A stretch of DNA of 10,874 nucleotides from an uncultured Prevotellaceae bacterium (GTDB lineage: Bacteria; Bacteroidota; Bacteroidia; Bacteroidales; Bacteroidaceae), in contig CAMNHM010000091.1 of the NCBI GenBank assembly GCA_946539475.1, positions 1-10,874 on the forward strand. Reading direction: 5' to 3'. A program made the position numbers and the translations under genes. Shown here piece by piece: positions 6,288 to 10,874 of the stretch (its first letter is position 1; every line of letters starts with the position of its first letter). A model generated the notes under the pieces. It saw only the letters and a program-made list of their open reading frames with translations, did no database searches and was not told where the DNA came from.

Positions 6288-7686
6288 GAAGAAGAGTATA
6301 ACAATCATCGTGCTGGCACTCGTCGCCAGCCTCGCAACAGCTCAGGAAGGCGTCACCTTTGTGGTCGACGAGAATCTCTCGCCCGTCGATGAGCACATCA
6401 GTATGGAACAGCTGACGAGGAGTGGCTCGTCTGCCCTCTCCGACATCTTCCGTGACGAAGGCGTACCAGGTGACACCCGCGCCATGATTGCCAGAAGTTT
6501 TTCTGACGACGAGAAGTTTTATACCTTCACAGGAAAGGACGTGTTCTTCCAAACGATTGTGCGGGCCTATGCAGAGCACCGTCCACTCGTATTGTCGCCC
6601 GATATGGTGTGGGTGCTCATCAGTCAGGGATTCGCCCGCTATGTGAATGCCCATTCTGAGCTGCTTCGCGACCAGCTCGTCGACCACTCAGGGAAGATGG
6701 ACCTCGTGGTACAGTCTGACAAGGACCTGCTTTCAGGGGATGCTGACTGGGAGGCAATGATGAGCGACTTCACGGCTCAGATCAACGAAAACACCAAGGG
6801 CGACATCGCCAAGACCATCACCGCTGACTTCTCCACCACGGGCATCACCGAGCGCATCACCTCTCAGATTACGCTCATGGAGACCATGAAGAGCTATTTC
6901 GACTATGTGGTGCATTATATTGCCTGCGGCATTCCGAGCATCACGCTTACCGGTACTCCCCAAGACTGGCAGAAGGTCGTGGAGAAGACACGGCAGCTAG
7001 AGCAGTACGGCATCGGTCAGTGGACGCAGAGCCTCATGCCTATCCTGACGGAGTTTGTCAGAGCTTCCGAGGGGAGCCCTAATCAGGCTTTCTGGCAGGA
7101 GATGGTGAAGAGGGGCAGAACAGACGAGCTGGCAGGTGGAGGATGCGACCTTCGTAAGCCGACAAAACTGGATGGCTGGATACTGAAGTTCTTTCCCGAC
7201 GAGAACGGGCAGACGCCCGACCAGGTGCCCCACAACCACAAGATGCCGTCGGAACGGGTGTATGTCGACTTCAAGTATCAAGTCATCAGCCCCCTCGACG
7301 GTACTGTTCTCCAAGACGCCCCGCTACAGCTCATTGCCGGATTTATCGGAACGGAAGTCGACACCTTGACCCACGCCCTTACGCCCAAGATGGGATGGGT
7401 AGTGCGACAGATGGAAAGCAGCGAAAACATTGCGAAGAGACTCGAAAAGATGGACTCAGGGTCGTCGCCCTTCGGCATAGAGTTGCGCGTAGACAAAGTG
7501 CCCGAACACCTCTCCCTATTGCCGCACATCAGGAGGTTAACCCTCCACTTCACTGACAGAGTGGAACTGCCCGAATGGTTCTACAAGCTGCAGATTGACA
7601 ATCTGACCATTTATGGCGAGATGACCGACGAACAGAAAGCCGCCATCAGGAAGCATTTCCCCAATGCTGACATCAGACGCCCCTAA
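6286..7686 (+). CDS. Secreted DUF4419 protein with LRR-like C-terminal tail
   Basis: This is a 466-aa protein with a standard signal peptide (MKKSITIIVLALVASLATA, cleavage likely before Gln20), so it is exported to the periplasm or beyond; there is no lipobox cysteine. Residues about 75-375 match DUF4419 as I remember it: RPLVLSPDMVWVLISQGFARYVN (PDMVW from 105), ADFSTTG (about 179-185), YFDYVVHYIACGIPSITLTGTPQDW (Cys214), the GWILKFFPDENG segment, and GWVV (370-373). The catalytic or binding function of DUF4419 is unknown to me. Residues about 395-466 (VPEHLSLLPHIRRLTLHF, LPEWFYKLQIDNLTIYG, AIRKHFPNADI) look like one to three degenerate leucine-rich repeats. ATG 6286 was chosen because it gives the signal peptide directly; the TTG at 6253 would precede it with 11 polar residues. 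It follows the DUF4251 gene by 40 nt on the same strand and is probably co-transcribed with the sigma gene. Confidence 0.85.
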   Translation: MKKSITIIVLALVASLATAQEGVTFVVDENLSPVDEHISMEQLTRSGSSALSDIFRDEGVPGDTRAMIARSFSDDEKFYTFTGKDVFFQTIVRAYAEHRPLVLSPDMVWVLISQGFARYVNAHSELLRDQLVDHSGKMDLVVQSDKDLLSGDADWEAMMSDFTAQINENTKGDIAKTITADFSTTGITERITSQITLMETMKSYFDYVVHYIACGIPSITLTGTPQDWQKVVEKTRQLEQYGIGQWTQSLMPILTEFVRASEGSPNQAFWQEMVKRGRTDELAGGGCDLRKPTKLDGWILKFFPDENGQTPDQVPHNHKMPSERVYVDFKYQVISPLDGTVLQDAPLQLIAGFIGTEVDTLTHALTPKMGWVVRQMESSENIAKRLEKMDSGSSPFGIELRVDKVPEHLSLLPHIRRLTLHFTDRVELPEWFYKLQIDNLTIYGEMTDEQKAAIRKHFPNADIRRP

Positions 7687-7765
7687 AAATCTCAGGAATT
7701 GTAAGTTTTCGCACGCTCAACAAAAGAAATTCGTTCCTTTTGCCCTCGTTTAATCAAAAATTTCG

Positions 7766-7773
7766 TACCTTTG
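7766..7773 (+). promoter_or_regulatory. Bacteroidetes -7 promoter box for ilvB-ilvN
   Basis: TACCTTTG (7766-7773) matches TAnnTTTG, and the surrounding 13 nt (7761-7773) are identical to the box before the PBP gene. A TTTG at 7739-7742 could be the -33 element, but the 23-bp gap is a few bases longer than usual. A start near 7780 gives a leader of about 27 nt, too short for a leader peptide or attenuator, so branched-chain control by attenuation is not evident. It shows that ilvB/ilvN can be transcribed independently of ilvD. Confidence 0.75.
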
Positions 7774-7806
7774 CACCGATTTTGCAACTATTAGGTCCAA
7801 AGAGAT

Positions 7807-9516
7807 ATGAAAGAGAAAATCACCGGCTCCGAAGCGCTGATGCTTGCCCTGAAGAACGAAGGTGTGAAGACCATCTTCGGGTATCCTGGCGGATCGATCA
7901 TGCCCGTCTACGATGCCCTCTACGACTATACGCGAGGCGAGAAGAAGGCTTTCGACCATATCCTCGTACGCCATGAGCAGGCTGCCACACACGCTGCCGA
8001 AGGATTTGCCCGCGTCAGTGGACAGGTGGGAGTAGCCATCGTCACCAGTGGTCCTGGTGCCACCAACACGCTCACGGGTGTGGCAGATGCCATGCTCGAC
8101 TCCACGCCTATCGTCGTCATCGCCGGACAGGTGCCCATCGCGGCACTGGGTACCGACGCTTTCCAGGAGGTCGACCTTGTAGGCGTGGCACAGCCCATCT
8201 CGAAGTGGAGCTACCAGATACGCCATGCCGAGGATATCGCATGGGCCGTCAGCAGGGCTTTCTACGTGGCACGCTCAGGGCGCCCGGGACCCGTGGTGCT
8301 CGACTTCCCAAAGAACGCGCAGACGGAGATGGTGGAGTTCTGTCCCCAGAAAGTCGATTTCATACGATCCTACGTAGCCTCTCCCCCACTCGACCAAGCA
8401 GTCATTGAGCAGGCAGCAGCGCTCATCAACCAGTCACGTCGCCCGCTGGCCCTGGTGGGACAAGGCGTGGAACTGGGCAATGCACAGGAAGAGCTGCGGC
8501 TGTTTCTCGAGAAGGCCGACATCCCTGCCGGACGTACCATGCTGGGACTCTCAGCATTGTCCTCCGACCATCCGCTCAACGTGGGCATGCTGGGTATGCA
8601 CGGCAACTACGCCGTCAACCTCAAGGAACAGGAGTGCGACGTGCTCATCGCCATCGGCATGCGCTTCAGCGACCGCGTCACGGGCAATCTCAAGACCTAT
8701 GCCCGCCAAGCCAAGATCATACACCTGGATGTCGACAAAAGCGAAATCGACAAGAACGTCAAGACCGACGTAGCCGTCGTGGCCGACTGCAAGATGTCGC
8801 TACCCGCCATCACCCGACTGCTCGACAAGGCTGACCACCATGAGTGGAGACAGAGCTTCCTGCCGCTCGACGAGCAGGAGCGCCAGAAAGTCATCGAGCC
8901 CGCCATACACCCCACCCAAGGCCCCCTGCTGATGGGCGAGGTGGTAAATGCTGTGGCGCAGGATGCTCCTGACGATACCGTACTCGTCACTGACGTGGGG
9001 CAAAACCAGCTCTTCGCCACCCGCTACTTTAAGTACCGCCACCACCGCAGCATCTGTACCAGCGGCGGCCTGGGCACTATGGGCTACGGCATGCCAGCGG
9101 CCATCGGAGCCACCTTTGCCACGCAGCGCACCGTCGTCTGCTTCATGGGCGACGGAGGATTCCAGATGAATCTTCAGGAGCTGGGCACCATCATGGAGCA
9201 GCAAGCCCCCGTAAAGATGATCCTCCTGAACAACAACTACCTGGGCAACGTACGCCAATGGCAGGACATGTTCTGGCAACGGCGCAAGTCGTTCACGAAG
9301 ATGCACAACCCCTGCTATGAGCTCATCGCTCAAGGCTACGCCATACCCTACCAGGCCGTAGTAGAGCGGAAGGACCTTGATGACGCCATACAGCGTATGC
9401 TCACTACCGAAGGACCGTTCATTCTTGAGTGTGCCATCAAGGAGGACGACGACGTGCTTCCCATGACTCCCCCGGGAATGAACGTCGATGATATGATGCT
9501 GGAGATTAATGCATAA
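7807..9516 (+). CDS. ilvB: Acetohydroxyacid (acetolactate) synthase, large catalytic subunit
   Basis: This enzyme condenses pyruvate with pyruvate or 2-oxobutyrate to form acetolactate or acetohydroxybutyrate, the first shared step of branched-chain amino acid synthesis, using thiamine diphosphate, Mg2+ and FAD. It is 569 aa, the normal length. The N-terminal PYR domain shows GYPGGSIMPVYDAL and VRHEQAATHAAEGFAR with the activating Glu57, then TSGPGATNTLTG. The central domain spans about 190-340. The C-terminal PP domain (about 365-555) has the ThDP/Mg2+ motif from GDGG (448-451) to NNNYLGN (475-481), followed by VRQWQDMFW. ATG 7807 gives the conserved start MKEKITGSEALMLALKNEGV. Its own promoter box lies 34 nt upstream, and ilvN, the regulatory subunit, follows after 36 nt. 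The motifs favour anabolic AHAS over the FAD-independent catabolic acetolactate synthase, as does the ilvN neighbour. Confidence 0.98.
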   Translation: MKEKITGSEALMLALKNEGVKTIFGYPGGSIMPVYDALYDYTRGEKKAFDHILVRHEQAATHAAEGFARVSGQVGVAIVTSGPGATNTLTGVADAMLDSTPIVVIAGQVPIAALGTDAFQEVDLVGVAQPISKWSYQIRHAEDIAWAVSRAFYVARSGRPGPVVLDFPKNAQTEMVEFCPQKVDFIRSYVASPPLDQAVIEQAAALINQSRRPLALVGQGVELGNAQEELRLFLEKADIPAGRTMLGLSALSSDHPLNVGMLGMHGNYAVNLKEQECDVLIAIGMRFSDRVTGNLKTYARQAKIIHLDVDKSEIDKNVKTDVAVVADCKMSLPAITRLLDKADHHEWRQSFLPLDEQERQKVIEPAIHPTQGPLLMGEVVNAVAQDAPDDTVLVTDVGQNQLFATRYFKYRHHRSICTSGGLGTMGYGMPAAIGATFATQRTVVCFMGDGGFQMNLQELGTIMEQQAPVKMILLNNNYLGNVRQWQDMFWQRRKSFTKMHNPCYELIAQGYAIPYQAVVERKDLDDAIQRMLTTEGPFILECAIKEDDDVLPMTPPGMNVDDMMLEINA

Positions 9517-9533
9517 TTCATTAATGCGTAATT
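9505..9533. repeat. 15-bp-period duplication across the ilvB stop
   Basis: ATTAATGCATAATT (9505-9518) is followed by ATTAATGCGTAATT (9520-9533), period 15, with one mismatch. The ilvB TAA (9514-9516) is in copy 1. Because the period is a multiple of three, copy 2 carries a second in-frame TAA at 9529-9531. A short AATGC/GCATT inverted repeat (9523-9527, 9534-9538) overlaps it. Confidence 0.75.
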
Positions 9534-9552
9534 GCATTGACATAAACAGAAG

Positions 9553-10092
9553 ATGGAAGATAAGAAACTATACACCCTGCTGGTATACTCAGAGAACATT
9601 GCCGGTATCCTCAACCAGATCACGGCCGTCTTCACTCGTCGACAAGTGAACATCGAAAGCCTCAACGTCTCGGCCAGCAGTATTCCTGGAGTGCATAAGT
9701 ACACCATTACAGCCTGGAGCGACGAGGACCAGATTGTGAAGATCACCAAGCAGATCGAGAAAAAGATCGACGTCATTAAGGCCAGCTACTTCACCGACGA
9801 CCAGCTCTTCATCCGCGAGACGGGCCTCTATAAGCTCGCCACCGACCTTGTGCTCAAGAATCCGGAAATCAGCCGTACCATCAGGCGCCATGATGCCAGC
9901 ATCACCGAGGTCAACCCTACTTATGTCATCGTGATGAAATATGGCATCACCGACGACATCATCTCCCTTTACCGCGCTCTCGATGAGTTCGGTTGTGTGC
10001 TGCAATACACCCGTTCAGGCCGCATCGCTGTCACACGCGGAACGCAGGAGCAGGTCAGCGAGTTTCTCGAACAGCGCGAACGCGAGAAATGA
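9553..10092 (+). CDS. ilvN: Acetohydroxyacid synthase, small regulatory subunit
   Basis: This is the regulatory partner of IlvB: it stimulates the catalytic subunit and usually confers valine feedback inhibition. It is 179 aa, slightly longer than E. coli IlvH. The N-terminal ACT domain (about 6-80) has LLVYSENIAGILNQITAVF and RRQVNIESLNV; Gly18 and Asn33 match the Gly14 and Asn29 positions of E. coli IlvH, known for valine-resistance changes, so valine sensitivity is plausible. The C-terminal domain (about 88-170) includes RRHDASITEVNPTYVIV and LQYTRSGRIAVTRG, the usual small-subunit ending. It follows ilvB by 36 nt and is almost certainly co-transcribed. It could equally be named ilvH. ilvC does not follow; a repeat array and a convergent gene come next. 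Confidence 0.96.
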   Translation: MEDKKLYTLLVYSENIAGILNQITAVFTRRQVNIESLNVSASSIPGVHKYTITAWSDEDQIVKITKQIEKKIDVIKASYFTDDQLFIRETGLYKLATDLVLKNPEISRTIRRHDASITEVNPTYVIVMKYGITDDIISLYRALDEFGCVLQYTRSGRIAVTRGTQEQVSEFLEQREREK

Positions 10093-10096
10093 GCCT

Positions 10097-10206
10097 TCAG
10101 CCCTATCTTGATGAACAATCAGCCCTATCTTGATGAACCATCAGGCCTATCTTGATGAACCATCAGACCTATCTTGATGAACAATCAGCCCTATCTTGAT
10201 GAACTG
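10097..10206. repeat. Five contiguous copies of a 22-nt tandem repeat
   Basis: Units start at 10097, 10119, 10141, 10163 and 10185, with no spacers and exact 22-nt period. The consensus is TCAGNCCTATCTTGATGAAC plus two variable bases. Nineteen of 22 positions are identical in all copies; position 5 is C, C, G, A, C, and the last two bases are AA, CA, CA, AA, TG. The array begins 4 nt after the ilvN stop. Stop codons in every frame (TGATGA, and TAG on the other strand) and a period not divisible by three argue against coding. It is not a CRISPR array, since there are no spacers. It probably arose by slippage or unequal exchange; whether it has a function is unknown. Confidence 0.95.
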
Positions 10207-10225
10207 TCACTTCCGTAAATAAAAA

Positions 10226-10263
10226 AGCGCCCCCAAGAAGCACGTTGCACTCTCGGGGGCGTT
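10226..10263 (-). terminator. Intrinsic terminator of the S9 peptidase gene
   Basis: CGCCCCC (10228-10234) pairs with GGGGGCG (10255-10261), with a possible wobble and an A-T pair extending the stem. On the minus strand the stem is followed by TTTTTT (10221-10226), the classic intrinsic form, and lies about 17 nt past the stop of the peptidase gene. On the plus strand the tail is only TTATCATT, so it may stop ilvBN transcripts less efficiently. Confidence 0.85.
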
Positions 10264-10278
10264 ATCATTAGTACGCTG

Positions 10279-10874
10279 TTATTTCTTCAGCCAGCGGGCC
10301 AGCCAGTCGAAGTAGGTTCGCTGCCAGAGGATTCCATTTTGAGGCTTTAGCACCCAGTGGTTCTCGTCGGGATAGATGAGCAGCTCGGCTTCGATGCCAC
10401 GCATGCGTGCAGCGTTGAAGGCCGACATACCCTGGGTGGCATTGATACGGTAGTCTTTCTCACCGTGTATGCAGAGAATGGGCGTATCCCACTTATCGAC
10501 GAAGCGGTGTGGCGAATTCTGATAGGTGCGCTTGGCGTTGCCAGTCTGATCTTTATTCCAGTAAGCATCGTCGTACTCCCAGTTGGAGAACCAGTTTTCC
10601 TCGGTCTCCGTATACATCGCCTCGAGGTTGAAGGCTCCGTCGTGAGCGATGAAACACTTGAAACGCTTGTCGTGGTGCCCTGCGAGATAGTAGACGGAGA
10701 ATCCTCCGAACGATGCACCCACGGCTCCCAGCCGGTCGCTGTCGACGTAGGGCAGGTTGTCGACAGCATCGTCGATGGCGGTGAGATAGTCGTCCATGCA
10801 CTGTCCTGTCCAGTCACCGCTGATCTGCTCGAGCCACTCCTGCCCGAATCCTGGCAGTCCGTGGCGGGTGGGAG
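10279..10874 (-). CDS. S9-family (prolyl oligopeptidase-like) serine peptidase, C-terminal part
   Basis: Only the last 197 residues are in the window; the gene runs off its right edge and would begin beyond 10874. They form the alpha/beta-hydrolase catalytic domain of peptidase family S9, which cleaves short peptides. The visible start is GLPGFGQEWLEQISGDW, then GASFGG with the nucleophile Ser (codon at 10711-10713), HGEKDYRI with the acid Asp (10453-10455), and ENHWV with the catalytic His (10357-10359), so the triad looks complete. The sequence resembles the dipeptidyl-peptidase/acylaminoacyl-peptidase subgroup common in Bacteroidetes. Members normally carry an N-terminal beta-propeller and often a signal peptide, neither visible here, so exact specificity and location cannot be given. 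An ATG at 10797 is internal, since conserved sequence continues upstream of it. It is convergent with ilvN and ends at a strong terminator. Confidence 0.9.
   Translation of the reverse strand, partial: PTRHGLPGFGQEWLEQISGDWTGQCMDDYLTAIDDAVDNLPYVDSDRLGAVGASFGGFSVYYLAGHHDKRFKCFIAHDGAFNLEAMYTETEENWFSNWEYDDAYWNKDQTGNAKRTYQNSPHRFVDKWDTPILCIHGEKDYRINATQGMSAFNAARMRGIEAELLIYPDENHWVLKPQNGILWQRTYFDWLARWLKK

Noticed and set aside
7774..7806. Leader-peptide attenuator or riboswitch controlling ilvB
   Set aside because: Only about 27 nt separate the expected transcription start from the ATG, too short for either.
8800..9543. Open frame of 247 codons on the minus strand
   Set aside because: It is antisense to the ThDP-binding half of IlvB, with no domain or start signal.
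10097..10206. CRISPR array
   Set aside because: The 22-nt units are directly contiguous with no spacers, and no cas gene is nearby.
10279..10797. Small complete hydrolase starting at the ATG at 10797
   Set aside because: Conserved S9 sequence (GLPGFGQEW...ISGDW) continues in frame upstream to the window edge, so this is an internal methionine of a truncated gene.

Overview
The window looks like chromosome from a Bacteroidales bacterium, most likely a member of the Prevotellaceae. Two gene starts are preceded by the same 13-nt string TTTCGTACCTTTG, which contains the Bacteroidetes -7 box TAnnTTTG. Almost no gene has a Shine-Dalgarno sequence. Two proteins carry domain families (DUF4251, DUF4419) that I know mainly from Bacteroidetes. 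Genes are GC-rich by eye and the intergenic DNA is AT-rich. The genus assignment is inference.

Layout: positions 1-352 hold no gene. They contain a large nested inverted repeat (26-167), a hairpin with a GCGA loop (223-242), low-complexity DNA and a promoter box (336-343). A class A penicillin-binding protein (353-2740) follows, then ilvD (2797-4590). Next comes a compact three-gene unit (4684-7686): an ECF-type sigma factor, a one-pass membrane protein in the usual anti-sigma position with a DUF4251-like outer domain, and a secreted DUF4419 protein with a leucine-rich-repeat-like tail. After a clear promoter (7766-7773) come ilvB (7807-9516) and ilvN (9553-10092). Five contiguous 22-nt repeats (10097-10206) and a terminator (10226-10263) separate ilvN from a convergent, window-truncated S9-family peptidase gene on the minus strand (10279-10874).

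Functionally, ilvB/ilvN (acetohydroxyacid synthase) and ilvD (dihydroxy-acid dehydratase) are steps of branched-chain amino acid synthesis; ilvC, the step between them, is not in the window. The PBP builds peptidoglycan. The sigma/DUF4251/DUF4419 unit splits the ilv genes, appears to be its own transcription unit, and is the most likely place for an undescribed envelope-sensing or regulatory system. The sequence does not show its signal or targets.

A recurring structural theme is tandem duplication at gene boundaries: 9 bp before ilvD, 26 bp between the DUF4251 and DUF4419 genes, 15 bp across the ilvB stop, and 22 bp x 5 after ilvN. A 15-bp in-frame duplication also lies in the acidic tail of the PBP. 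No tRNA, rRNA, CRISPR array, insertion sequence or riboswitch was recognised.
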